Shown piece by piece: positions 1-8,422 of a stretch of DNA of 64,000 nt. The position numbers were made by a program, and so were the translations under genes. Each line of letters opens with the position of its first letter. Position 1 is the stretch's first letter. The stretch is from Flavobacterium tyrosinilyticum (GTDB taxonomy: Bacteria; Bacteroidota; Bacteroidia; Flavobacteriales; Flavobacteriaceae), in NCBI RefSeq assembly GCF_023656565.1, contig NZ_JAMOKG010000001.1, forward strand, positions 564,456-628,455. The letters run 5' to 3'. The notes under the pieces were generated by a model. The model searched no databases and had not been told where the DNA came from. It saw only the letters and a program-made list of their open reading frames with translations.

Positions 1-1
1 G

Positions 2-676
2 AATCTGCAAAATGCAACTGGAAATTTAACCATGAAAAATGGTAAATTAACTATGCAAAATACTGGTTTCAACTTAATTGGATGCAACGTTTCTATGAAC
101 GCCAATTATCAAGCTGTTACTCCGCAAAAAGCAAATTTTGATTACGCTATAAAAGCTACTGATTTTGATATTAAAAGAGCGTACAATGAAATTGAAGTTT
201 TCAGAAAAATGGCCAGCGCCGCAGAGAAAGCTCAAGGAATTGTTTCTTTAGATTATCAATTAAAAGGTCGCTTAAACGGAAATATGGATCCTGTCTATCC
301 TTCTCTTGTAGGCGGTGGGACGCTTTCTGTAAAAGATGTAAAAGTGAGAGGTTTGAAAATGTTTAATGCTGTAAGCAAACAAACAAATTCAGAGTCTATG
401 AAAAATCCAGATCTTTCGAAAGTAGACATTAAAACAACCATTAAAAACAACATTATAACTGTAGAACGCTTTAAATTTAAGTTTGCAGGCTTTAGACCAA
501 GAATCGAAGGGACATCAAGCTTAGACGGAAGACTGAACCTAAAAATGCGTTTAGGGCTGCCTCCTTTCGGTATTTTTGGAATTCCTTTAACCGTAACAGG
601 AACACAGGATAATCCAAAAGTAAAAGTGGGAAGAAAAACAGAAGACCTGGAAGAAACTAAGGATACAGAGAATTAA
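2..676 (+). CDS. AsmA-family protein, C-terminal part (5' end outside window)
   Basis: The frame is open from base 2, so the ATG at 32 is internal and only the last ~225 residues are present. The sequence is a run of beta-rich segments ending in a region (GLPPFGIFGIPLTVTGT, then NPKVKVG) like the C-termini of Bacteroidota AsmA proteins. These are inner-membrane-anchored periplasmic proteins related to TamB, thought to help move or balance outer-membrane lipids. A charged tail (EDLEETKD) follows. It converges on the next gene across a terminator hairpin. The family call rests on the C-terminal pattern only. Confidence 0.6.
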   Translation, partial: NLQNATGNLTMKNGKLTMQNTGFNLIGCNVSMNANYQAVTPQKANFDYAIKATDFDIKRAYNEIEVFRKMASAAEKAQGIVSLDYQLKGRLNGNMDPVYPSLVGGGTLSVKDVKVRGLKMFNAVSKQTNSESMKNPDLSKVDIKTTIKNNIITVERFKFKFAGFRPRIEGTSSLDGRLNLKMRLGLPPFGIFGIPLTVTGTQDNPKVKVGRKTEDLEETKDTEN

Positions 677-724
677 AATTTCAAACTAAAAAATTCCAAA
701 TTCCAAACTGGATCTCAACATATC

Positions 725-768
725 AACCTTTGTAAAAGTTTAAAACTTTGACAAAGGTTTTTCTTTTC
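725..768. terminator. Terminator hairpin between convergent genes
   Basis: The arms AACCTTTGT and ACAAAGGTT enclose a second pairing AAGTTT/AAACTT and are followed by a T-rich run. It sits between a plus gene ending at 676 and a minus gene ending at 776. A closely related palindrome is found at 6649-6679. Confidence 0.65.
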
Positions 769-775
769 CAGATAA

Positions 776-2071
776 TTAGACTGCAAATATTTGTTTTGAA
801 AGAAACAAAATTCCCTTGCCTAAAAGCCAAAACAAAACTGCAAGTCCCAATAATTTCCAAGCCCAACCTCTTCCTCTTTTCCAATTTGAGAAAAAAGAAA
901 AGACTTCCATATACTTTATTATTACAAACAAGGTTGATCCTATAATTGCAAACCAGATCACTTCATATAAGGCAAAATAAAAACCGTATAGAAAAACCGC
1001 TCCCAGAAAAAGGAACGTTACCAATTGTATAAAATAATAATTTCTAAAACTGTATTTATGATTCATTTTTAGTGACAGTATTAAAAATGAGAAAATCTCC
1101 AAACTTATGAATGCTGCAATAACATTATAAAAAACAGCATTCCATTGCAGCACAAGAACAATAGTCAAAACAACCGCTACAACTGTACATGCGCCTAGAG
1201 AATTGATACTTCTTTCTCTATATCCTTCATTCTTAAAAGGAAATAAAATTGGATACATAAATTTTTCCAATGTACGCCAAAACGGTAAAGCATAAATTGC
1301 AGCAATTGCTGAAACCACAATTTCGTAGTTATAAAAAATATCTGCAGGAACTTTATACAATACATACCAAAGAGCCAATGTAACCAAAACAGCTGGCAGA
1401 CATATTGTTTTTATAGTCTCCCACGGGTCTTTTCCCCAGAAATTACTTCCGATCTCAAAAACGTATTTTTTAACCCAATATTCTCTAGTAAACAAAGCCG
1501 TTGACTGACTCCATAATAAAAATAGTCCCAAATGAATAATTACTGTTCGCACTACAAAATCCTCAACAGAAACGGCATAAAAGATACAAGCGAGTCCTAC
1601 TATCAAAAGTTCGAGAGTCAACAATAAAGGAGAAAATAAACATCTTAAAACAGGCTCTAAACGTCTAAGAAGAAACCCAATCCATAAGCTCCAATATTTT
1701 TTAAAGAGCGCAATAACTGCACAAATAGCTATAAAGGCCGACAAATAAAACATCCAGTTCGTAAACAATTGAGTCTGCATCCAAATTTGAACTCTGGAGT
1801 TTTTTTGAGGTTCGTAGATTACTTTGGAATTTTCAAAAATCTGCTGTGCTAATTCATCTCTCATTTTAGAATCAAACTCTGGAAACAATTTTTTGTTTTC
1901 CTCCCAAAATTGATCTGTTTTAAAGCCATTTCTTTTTAGAACTTCAAATTCATATAAAGTTTTTTTCTGTTTTTCATTTAAAGAACTTAAATGACTTGCG
2001 ATATTTTCCGAAGGAGTATTTGCATAAGTGCCCAGACAGCACAACAAAAACAATATTAAAATCTTTTTCAA
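776..2071 (-). CDS. Polytopic membrane protein of unknown function
   Basis: 431 residues. It starts with a signal-peptide-like stretch (MKKILILFLLCCLGTYA), then a charged helical region to about residue 95. From about residue 105 to the end there are roughly nine or ten hydrophobic segments, with short polar loops. The layout (signal, extracytoplasmic helical part, membrane bundle) recalls the front of some large MscS-type channels, but the MscS pore and beta domain are absent and I do not recognise a family. It is a single gene, with a terminator at its 3' side. Confidence 0.6.
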   Translation of the reverse strand: MKKILILFLLCCLGTYANTPSENIASHLSSLNEKQKKTLYEFEVLKRNGFKTDQFWEENKKLFPEFDSKMRDELAQQIFENSKVIYEPQKNSRVQIWMQTQLFTNWMFYLSAFIAICAVIALFKKYWSLWIGFLLRRLEPVLRCLFSPLLLTLELLIVGLACIFYAVSVEDFVVRTVIIHLGLFLLWSQSTALFTREYWVKKYVFEIGSNFWGKDPWETIKTICLPAVLVTLALWYVLYKVPADIFYNYEIVVSAIAAIYALPFWRTLEKFMYPILFPFKNEGYRERSINSLGACTVVAVVLTIVLVLQWNAVFYNVIAAFISLEIFSFLILSLKMNHKYSFRNYYFIQLVTFLFLGAVFLYGFYFALYEVIWFAIIGSTLFVIIKYMEVFSFFSNWKRGRGWAWKLLGLAVLFWLLGKGILFLSKQIFAV

Positions 2072-2137
2072 ACTTTTTTATTTAAAGAGGCTAAACAAAT
2101 GTAAGTTTTAAAGTCTTTCCAAAAAAGTCATAGAAAT

Positions 2138-2172
2138 AAAAAAAACCCGATCATTTCTGAACGGGTTTTTTA
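2138..2172 (-). terminator. Rho-independent terminator of rplU-rpmA
   Basis: On the minus strand AAACCCG and CGGGTTT pair around a 12-base loop and are followed by a run of T. It lies about 20 bases past the rpmA stop. Confidence 0.85.
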
Positions 2173-2192
2173 TAAAAAGTAATCTTAAATTA

Positions 2193-2453
2193 TTAAGCCT
2201 CGAAAGGAATAATAGATACATAAGATTTGTTATCTCTTTTCTTTTGGAACTTAACAACTCCAGCAACTCTTGCGTGAAGAGTGTGATCTTTACTAATGTA
2301 AACGTTTTCACCTGGATTGTGTTTCGAACCTCTTTGTCTAACGATGATGTTCCCAGCAATAGCAGCTTGTCCACCATAAATCTTAACGCCTAAACGTTTT
2401 GATTCTGATTCTCTACCATTCTTCGAACTACCGACACCTTTCTTGTGAGCCAT
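2193..2453 (-). CDS. rpmA: 50S ribosomal protein bL27
   Basis: 86 residues, the usual length for the family. The N-terminus [20 protein letters not shown] is the bL27 signature, and [16 protein letters not shown] follows. bL27 sits near the peptidyl-transferase centre with its N-terminal tail reaching the tRNA ends. There is no Firmicutes-type cleavable extension before the conserved tail. It is the second gene of the rplU-rpmA pair, 24 bases after rplU, with a terminator right behind it. Confidence 0.97.
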
Positions 2454-2477
2454 GACGTATGAGTTTAAATATTGTTA

Positions 2478-2915
2478 TTATTCTTTAGTAGCTTCTTTTT
2501 TAGCTTTTGGAGCTGCTTTTTTTGCTTTTGGAGCTTCTACTTCTTCAGTAGCTGCTTCTTCTGCTACAACCGCTTTTTTAGCTGCTGCTTTTTTAGTTCC
2601 TCCTGCTGCAGTAATACCTTCAATTACAATTTGTGTAAGATATTGTCTGTGACCATTTCTTTTTTTGTATCCTTTTCTTCTTTTCTTTTTGAAAACGATA
2701 ACTTTATCACCTTTTAAGTGTTGTAACACTTTAGCTTCTACTGAAGCACCTTCTATAGCTGGGGCGCCTAAAGTTACATTTCCGTTATCATCTAATAAAA
2801 GAACTTTGTCAAAAGAAACTTTTGAACCTTCTTCATTAGCTAAACGGTGAACATAAACCTTTAAGTCTTTGCTTACTTTAAATTGTTGCCCTGCTATCTC
2901 TACGATTGCATACAT
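2478..2915 (-). CDS. rplU: 50S ribosomal protein bL21 with a lysine/alanine-rich tail
   Basis: 145 residues. Residues 1-102 are a normal bL21 (MYAIVEIAGQQFKV at the start; KKRRKGYKKRNGHRQ near 80-93), which binds 23S rRNA in the large subunit. Residues ~105-145 are an extra low-complexity tail of K, A and E, beyond the ~103-residue canonical protein. Such tails are common in Flavobacteriia. First gene of the rplU-rpmA operon, with a strong promoter at 2946-2975. Confidence 0.96.
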   Translation of the reverse strand: MYAIVEIAGQQFKVSKDLKVYVHRLANEEGSKVSFDKVLLLDDNGNVTLGAPAIEGASVEAKVLQHLKGDKVIVFKKKRRKGYKKRNGHRQYLTQIVIEGITAAGGTKKAAAKKAVVAEEAATEEVEAPKAKKAAPKAKKEATKE

Positions 2916-2945
2916 ATCAAATTGATTTATTGAATTTTAAGGTTG

Positions 2946-2975
2946 CAAATATACAACTAATAATTTACTATGCAA
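2946..2975 (-). promoter_or_regulatory. Bacteroidota promoter of rplU-rpmA
   Basis: The minus strand reads TTG, a 19-base spacer, then TATATTTG, a full match to the -33/-7 consensus of this phylum. The -7 box ends about 30 bases before the rplU start codon. Confidence 0.85.
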
Positions 2976-3189
2976 CCTATAGAAGCAAAAATATTTTTAC
3001 CCGAAAAAACCTTGTTTTTCAGGTAGTTCTGCACATAAAACCTAATTAATTTAAAGTAAAAGATTGTTAAAATTGTATTTATTTAAAACCAAATCTACAA
3101 TTCGTAATTAAAAAAAACTATTTTTGGTGTAACCAAAATCAACTCTTGTCTACCTACTATATGTTGATATTTTAAAATTATTAATCTTT

Positions 3190-4512
3190 ATGAAAAAATC
3201 AGTAATGATGTTAAGTGCTGCATTAATGCTTGGCGGAGTGGCTCATGCCCAAAAAGTAGCTTTCGAAGAATACGACTTAGACAATGGCCTGCATGTCATT
3301 TTACACAATGACCCTTCTGCTCCTGTCGTTATCACTTCGGTAATGTATCATGTGGGATCAAAAGACGAACGTCCGGACAGAACTGGATTTGCCCACTTTT
3401 TTGAACATCTATTATTTGAAGGAACCCAAAATATAAAACGTGGGGAATGGATGAAAATTGTTACTGCAAATGGAGGTGTAAACAACGCCAACACATCTGA
3501 TGACAGAACGTATTATTATGAAGTTTTCCCTTCTAACAGTTTAGAACTTGGCTTATGGATGGAATCGGAAAGATTAATGCATCCTATCATTAATAAGATT
3601 GGAGTTGACACGCAGAATGAAGTCGTAAAGGAAGAAAAAAGAATGCGTTATGACAATCAGCCGTACGGAAATATTCTTCCTGAGGTTAAAAAGAACATGT
3701 TCAAAAATCATCCTTATAGATGGACTACAATTGGTTCTATGAAAGATTTGGATGCAGCAACTCTTGAAGAATTCCAGGCTTTCAATAAAAAATTCTATAC
3801 TCCAAACAATGCCGTTTTGGTCGTTGCAGGAGATTTTGAAAAAACAAAAACAAAAGAATGGATTCAGAAATATTTTGGACCAATTCCAAAAGGTGAAGAA
3901 GTTAAAAAACAAACTTACACAGAAGAACCTATAAACCAAACTATTAAAGCAACTTACGAAGATCCGAATATTCAGATTCCAATGATTGTAGCTTCATACA
4001 GAACGCCTTCAATGAAAACCAGAGATGCTAGGGTTTTAGATTTGATTTCTTCTTATTTAAGTGATGGAAAAAGCTCTAAACTTTATAAAAAAATAGTTGA
4101 CGACAAAAAAATGGCGTTACAAATTGGCGCAGTAGGATTTAGCCAAGAAGATTACGGAATGTACATTCTTTATGGCCTACCAATGGTACCATACACCATT
4201 AATGATATTTTAAAGGAAATGGATGAGGAAATTGTAAAAATCCAAACCGATCTTATTTCCGAAAAAGATTATGAAAAATTACAGAATAAATTCGATAACA
4301 ATTACGTAAATGCCAATGCAAGCGTAGAAGGAATTGCAGAAAATCTGGCCTCTTATTATCTTCTGTATGGAGATGTCAATTTAATTAATACTGAAATCGA
4401 CATTTACCATTCTATTACGAGAGAAGAAATTAGAGAAGTTGCCAAAAAATACCTGAATCCGAATCAGCGTTTGATTTTAGATTATATTCCTACTGCCAAA
4501 TCTCAAAACTAA
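3190..4512 (+). CDS. M16 family zinc metallopeptidase, active subunit
   Basis: 440 residues with a signal peptide (cleavage likely near residue 20, VAHA-Q), so exported. The inverted zinc motif HxxEH is intact as HFFEH at residues 69-73, and the distal glutamate lies at about 148 (NEVVKEEKR). Pitrilysin-type M16B peptidases of this size act as pairs that enclose small peptides. The next gene, 12 bases on, is an M16 protein without the zinc motif, which fits an active/inactive heterodimer. A TATTTTTG -7-like box lies at 3119-3126. Confidence 0.9.
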   Translation: MKKSVMMLSAALMLGGVAHAQKVAFEEYDLDNGLHVILHNDPSAPVVITSVMYHVGSKDERPDRTGFAHFFEHLLFEGTQNIKRGEWMKIVTANGGVNNANTSDDRTYYYEVFPSNSLELGLWMESERLMHPIINKIGVDTQNEVVKEEKRMRYDNQPYGNILPEVKKNMFKNHPYRWTTIGSMKDLDAATLEEFQAFNKKFYTPNNAVLVVAGDFEKTKTKEWIQKYFGPIPKGEEVKKQTYTEEPINQTIKATYEDPNIQIPMIVASYRTPSMKTRDARVLDLISSYLSDGKSSKLYKKIVDDKKMALQIGAVGFSQEDYGMYILYGLPMVPYTINDILKEMDEEIVKIQTDLISEKDYEKLQNKFDNNYVNANASVEGIAENLASYYLLYGDVNLINTEIDIYHSITREEIREVAKKYLNPNQRLILDYIPTAKSQN

Positions 4513-4524
4513 GAATATCGAATC

Positions 4525-6573
4525 ATGAAAAAAATATATCCTTTTTTAATCCTTATTTTCCTAACTGGAATTATGCAAGCACAAGATCGTCCACAACCCA
4601 AACCAGGAAATGCCCCAGTAGTCAACATCAAAAAACCGCAGACCTTTGTTTTAGCAAACGGAATGAAAGTTTTAGTTGTTGAAAACCACAAATTACCTAG
4701 AGTGAGCTATACACTTACTTTAGATAATGCTCCATTTACCGAAGGCAACAAAAAAGGGGTTGACGAATTGACCAGCAGCTTAATTGGAAACGGAACTAAA
4801 AAAACAACCAAAGAAGCTTTTAACGAAGAAATTGATTTTTACGGCGCTAATATCAACTTTACTTCTCAAGGCGCCTATGCAAGTTCATTGTCAAAGTATT
4901 CTGGCCGCGTCTTAGAGCTATTAGCAGAAGGTGCTTTACAACCAAACTTCACTCAAACTGAATTTGATAAAGAAAAAGCAAAACTTTTGGAAGGCCTTAA
5001 AGCCGATGAAAAAAGCGTTCCTGCCATTTCAAACCGAGTGGTTGATGTTTTGGCTTTTGGAAAAAATCATCCGGTAGGAGAATATCTTTCTGAAGAGACT
5101 GTAAAAAATGTAACTCTTGCAGATGTTCAAAATAATTACAATACTTATTTCGTTCCAGAAAATGCTTATTTAGTTATTATTGGAGACGTCAAATTTAAAG
5201 AAGCAAAAACTGCTGTTGAGAAATTATTCAGCGGATGGAAAAAACAGACTGCACCAAAAAACACCTACCCAACTCCAGTAAATGTTTCGAGCTTACAAAT
5301 CGATTTTGTTGATGTTCCAAATGCGGTTCAATCTGAAATTTCATTAGTAAATACGGTAAATTTAAGAATGAACGATCCTGATTTTTTTCCTGCCGTTATT
5401 GCGAATCAAATTCTTGGAGGCGATTTTAATAGTTACTTAAACATGAATTTACGCGAACAGCATGCTTGGACTTATGGAGCAAGCTCTAGCATTGGGAGCG
5501 GAAAGTATGTTACTAAATTTAAGGCTTCATCTGCTGTTAGAAACACAGTAACAGATAGCGCTGTTGTTCAATTCGTTAAAGAAATCAAGAGAATCAGAAC
5601 AGAAAGAGTTGATCCAGAAGTTTTAAGAAATGTAAAAGCAGGTTATATTGGAAGATTTGTAATGCAAGTTGAAAAACCGCAAGCTGTCGCACGTTACGCT
5701 TTGAACATTGAAACCGAAAAACTTCCTGCAGATTTCTACGAAAAATACATTCAGACCATTAACAATGTTACTGCCGATGATATTTATCGTGTGGCCAACA
5801 AGTATTTCTTGTTAGACAATATGCGTATCGTAATTGTTGGTAAAGGATCTGATGTAATCTCTGGTTTAGAAAAATTACAAATTCCGATTCATTATTTCGA
5901 CAAATACGGAAATCCAGTTGAAAAACCTGCTACAAAAAAAGAGGCGCCTAAAGATATTAGCGCAAAAAAGGTTTTTGAAAACTATATTAACGCAATTGGT
6001 GGAGAAAAAGCAGTTACAGCAGTAAAAACATTATACATGAATGGCACAACAACTGTTCCGCAAGCTCCTAATCCATTAACTTTTATTTCTAAGTTAGATT
6101 CAAAAGGAAAAATGATGGTTTCGCTTTCTATGGGAACTATGAATTTAATGAAACAGGTGGTTAACGAAAAAGGTGCTTACGTTGAACAGCAAGGACAAAG
6201 AAAAAACCTTGAAGGTGAAGATTTAGCCGAAATGAAAGCTAATGCCGCTCCTTTTGAAGAATTACAACTTGTAAAAAGAACGGATCTTAAAGTAGAAGGA
6301 ATTGAACCAATTAACGGGAATGATGCTTACGTAATTAAAGATGGCAAAACAAAGTATTATTACGACGTTAAATCTGGATTAAAAACAGCCGAATCTAAAG
6401 TTCGCGAACAAGACGGCAAATCAGTTGAACAAATCACTAATTTCAATGATTATAAAGAAGTAAAAGGCGTTAAAGTTCCTTTTAACTTAGTTCAGAATGT
6501 TGGTTTTGAATTGGATATTAAAATGTCTGACATTAAGATCAACGAAGGGGTTTCTGAGAAAGATTTTTTATAG
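4525..6573 (+). CDS. M16 family protein, non-catalytic partner with extra C-terminal domain
   Basis: 682 residues with a signal peptide (cut near residue 20, MQAQ). Residues ~37-455 form the two M16 halves, but where HxxEH should be the sequence reads GVDELTSSL (about 78-86), so zinc ligands are missing and it is probably not a protease itself. Residues ~480-682 form a separate domain (VFENYINAIGGEKAV near 480), like the beta-rich LolA/outer-membrane-lipoprotein-sorting type seen at the end of many Bacteroidota M16 proteins. Co-transcribed with the active subunit. Confidence 0.88.
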   Translation: MKKIYPFLILIFLTGIMQAQDRPQPKPGNAPVVNIKKPQTFVLANGMKVLVVENHKLPRVSYTLTLDNAPFTEGNKKGVDELTSSLIGNGTKKTTKEAFNEEIDFYGANINFTSQGAYASSLSKYSGRVLELLAEGALQPNFTQTEFDKEKAKLLEGLKADEKSVPAISNRVVDVLAFGKNHPVGEYLSEETVKNVTLADVQNNYNTYFVPENAYLVIIGDVKFKEAKTAVEKLFSGWKKQTAPKNTYPTPVNVSSLQIDFVDVPNAVQSEISLVNTVNLRMNDPDFFPAVIANQILGGDFNSYLNMNLREQHAWTYGASSSIGSGKYVTKFKASSAVRNTVTDSAVVQFVKEIKRIRTERVDPEVLRNVKAGYIGRFVMQVEKPQAVARYALNIETEKLPADFYEKYIQTINNVTADDIYRVANKYFLLDNMRIVIVGKGSDVISGLEKLQIPIHYFDKYGNPVEKPATKKEAPKDISAKKVFENYINAIGGEKAVTAVKTLYMNGTTTVPQAPNPLTFISKLDSKGKMMVSLSMGTMNLMKQVVNEKGAYVEQQGQRKNLEGEDLAEMKANAAPFEELQLVKRTDLKVEGIEPINGNDAYVIKDGKTKYYYDVKSGLKTAESKVREQDGKSVEQITNFNDYKEVKGVKVPFNLVQNVGFELDIKMSDIKINEGVSEKDFL

Positions 6574-6648
6574 AAGTTTCAAAGTTGCAAAGGCTCAAAG
6601 GGACAAAAACTCTGAGATGCTAAGTTACAAAGGCTCTAAGATTTCAAG

Positions 6649-6688
6649 GCTTTGTCAAAGTTTTAAACTTTGACAAAGCTTTTTTTAT
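6649..6688. terminator. Palindromic terminator between convergent genes
   Basis: GCTTTGTCAAAG and CTTTGACAAAGC pair around TTTTAAA and are followed by a T run. It separates the M16 pair from the minus-strand DMT gene. It is a sister sequence of the hairpin at 725-768. Confidence 0.75.
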
Positions 6689-6698
6689 TTATATCGTT

Positions 6699-6724
6699 TG
6701 TCAGGCTGAGCGAAGTCGAAGCCA
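6699..6724. repeat. Dispersed intergenic repeat (GGCTGAGCGAAGTCGAAGCC type)
   Basis: The 24-base unit containing CAGGCTGAGCGAAGTCGAAG recurs almost identically at 43899-43923, and in diverged, paired form at 14386-14452. It is found only between genes. Confidence 0.8.
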
Positions 6725-6765
6725 AACTCATAACTCATAACTTCTAACCCCTAACTCAAACAAAA

Positions 6766-7632
6766 TCACTTCTTCGCCGACAAATAAACTCCAATTAAAA
6801 TAATAAATGCCCCGACAGATTGAATTGGCGTCAGGAATTCATTATCTAACAATCCCCAGAAGAATGCTACGATCGGAATTAAATATGTCACAGATGTTGC
6901 AAAAACTGGCGATGACATCTGAATCAGTTTGAAGAAAAGAATGTTGGCGATTCCTGTTCCAAGAACACCTAAAATCGCTACAAAAAGTATAGAATGTTGT
7001 GTTTCTGCTAAATGTATTTTCTGACTGATATCGGTTGTGCTTAAAATGATTAATGCTGGCAAAAGCAAAACCGCAAAATTTCCTGTTGTGATACTTACAG
7101 AATTTAAATCATGAAGATATTTTTTAATCAGATTTACATTGATTGCATAACTAAGCGTTGCAATAACTACTAATAAAACATAAAGGTAATTTTGAGTTCC
7201 GCTTGCAGAATCTCCGCTTAAAACCAAAAGCAGACAACCTACAAGCCCGACAAAAACACCTAAAACCTGTCGCTTTTGAAACTGAATCCCAAATGCTATA
7301 ATTCCTAGAATCAAAGTGTTTAATGGCGTTAACGAATTTAAAATCGCTACAATTGAGCTATTAACCTGAGTTTCTGCAATAGCAAAAAGATACGCAGGCA
7401 TGAAAGTTCCGAAAAGTGAAGTTATGGCGACAAATTTCCATTGGCGACGAGAAATCTTTTTCAGACTATTAAAACCCACAATCAATAAAAACAAAGCAGC
7501 AAAAATAATTCGGAACGATCCTACTTGAACAGCACTTAAGCCTATCAATCCTTTTTTTATCAGAATAAAAGAGCTTCCCCAGATAAGAGAAAGAATAGTC
7601 AAGTAAATCCACTTTAACTGTTTTGTTTCCAT
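6766..7632 (-). CDS. DMT-superfamily transporter (EamA type)
   Basis: 288 residues with ten hydrophobic segments in two five-helix repeats, the standard EamA layout. SLIWGSSFILIKKGL near residue 15 and the second repeat's TYLIPIVAFFWGLLDNE near 245 are the conserved motifs. These are inner-membrane exporters of amino acids or other small metabolites; the substrate cannot be read from the sequence. Divergent from the HMA lipoprotein gene. Confidence 0.88.
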   Translation of the reverse strand: METKQLKWIYLTILSLIWGSSFILIKKGLIGLSAVQVGSFRIIFAALFLLIVGFNSLKKISRRQWKFVAITSLFGTFMPAYLFAIAETQVNSSIVAILNSLTPLNTLILGIIAFGIQFQKRQVLGVFVGLVGCLLLVLSGDSASGTQNYLYVLLVVIATLSYAINVNLIKKYLHDLNSVSITTGNFAVLLLPALIILSTTDISQKIHLAETQHSILFVAILGVLGTGIANILFFKLIQMSSPVFATSVTYLIPIVAFFWGLLDNEFLTPIQSVGAFIILIGVYLSAKK

Positions 7633-7690
7633 AAATTGTTATTTACTGCAAATTTGTAATTATTTTACGAACTAAGCATTCTCTTTTTAT

Positions 7691-7698
7691 TAATTTTG
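7691..7698 (+). promoter_or_regulatory. Possible -7 box of the HMA lipoprotein gene
   Basis: TAATTTTG matches TAnnTTTG and ends 36 bases before the ATG at 7735. No TTG lies at the right distance upstream, so this is only half a promoter match. Confidence 0.4.
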
Positions 7699-7734
7699 CA
7701 AGAATCATATTCGCAATTTTTAAATTTATATATA

Positions 7735-8112
7735 ATGAAAATTTCAAAAATCTTATTCGCTGCAGCAATCGCTGGTTTAGTATTTGTTGGATGCAAAAAA
7801 GCAGAAGACAAAAGTCTTGAAGTTGTAAATGCAGAAAAAAGTGCTCCAAAAGAACACAAGCCTATTGCTGCTGAAAATCTTCAAACAGCAAGCTTCACAA
7901 TTGACGGAATGACTTGTGCAATGGGATGCGCAAAAACAATAGAAGAAGAATTAGCTAATCTTGACGGAGTTGATAAAGCAACGGTTGATTTTGACAAGAA
8001 AACAGCAACAGTAAGTTTTGACAAAACAATCCAAAACTCAGAATCTTTAACAAAAGTGGTTCAAGAAACTGGAGATGGGAAAACATATAAAGTTTCGAAT
8101 TTTAAGTCTTAA
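7735..8112 (+). CDS. Heavy-metal-associated (HMA) domain lipoprotein
   Basis: 125 residues from the ATG at 7735; a longer reading from 7696 would add 13 residues ahead of the signal peptide and is unlikely. The signal peptide ends in the lipobox FVGC with Cys20, so the protein should be lipid-anchored outside the inner membrane. Residues ~52-120 are an HMA fold: GMTCAMGC at 59-65 followed by KTIEEEL and a ferredoxin-like beta pattern. The metal site is CxxxC (Cys61, Cys65) rather than the usual CxxC. It probably binds Cu or a similar soft metal; no P-type ATPase is nearby. Confidence 0.85.
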   Translation: MKISKILFAAAIAGLVFVGCKKAEDKSLEVVNAEKSAPKEHKPIAAENLQTASFTIDGMTCAMGCAKTIEEELANLDGVDKATVDFDKKTATVSFDKTIQNSESLTKVVQETGDGKTYKVSNFKS

Positions 8113-8134
8113 ATTCTAGATTAAAAATCAAATA

Positions 8135-8160
8135 GGCACTCAATTGAGTGCTTTTTTTTT
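8135..8160 (+). terminator. Terminator after the HMA lipoprotein gene
   Basis: The perfect palindrome GCACTCAATTGAGTGC at 8136-8151 is followed by nine T. Confidence 0.9.
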
Positions 8161-8166
8161 GTAAAA

Positions 8167-8340
8167 ACATTCCGTAGGAATGTCTGGTTGGTAGCAGAAT
8201 TAAATTTGAATTATGATTATACGTTCCGTAGGAACGTTTGATAAACACATTCGATTTTTCTAAAATCAGGTGTCCCTACAGGACACGATGCGGCACAACA
8301 TTATCTTTTTTCTACCGACGAGATATTCCTACGGAATATT
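8167..8340. repeat. Cluster of short palindromes (ATTCCGTAGGAAT type)
   Basis: The 310-base gap between genes holds four hairpins: ACATTCCGTAGGAATGT at 8167, ACGTTCCGTAGGAACGT at 8221, TGTCCCTACAGGACA at 8271 and ATATTCCTACGGAATAT at 8323. All share a TCC-(C)TA-GGA core with compensatory arm changes, the mark of a REP-like element family. No gene is seen here. Confidence 0.7.
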
Positions 8341-8392
8341 ACATATAGTTATAGATATAACTAATAAAAAACAATCTTTTGGTAAACGTAAA

Positions 8393-8420
8393 AAAAAGGA
8401 TCCAAATCGGATCCTTTTGT
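8393..8420 (-). terminator. Terminator of the gldE-gldD unit
   Basis: AAAAGGATCC and GGATCCTTTT form the stem, with a T-rich tail on the minus strand. It lies just past the gldD stop at 8423. Confidence 0.85.
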
Positions 8421-8422
8421 TT

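Noticed and set aside
748..945. 65-codon plus-strand ORF
   Set aside because: Starts in a terminator hairpin and overlaps the 3' end of the membrane protein gene in antisense.
2452..2850. Plus-strand ORFs over rplU
   Set aside because: They are antisense shadows of the K/A/E-rich bL21 gene; compositions are extreme (Phe/Ser runs) and no start signal is present.
3574..3939. 121-codon minus-strand ORF
   Set aside because: Antisense shadow of the M16 peptidase; product is Phe/Ile-rich low-quality sequence.
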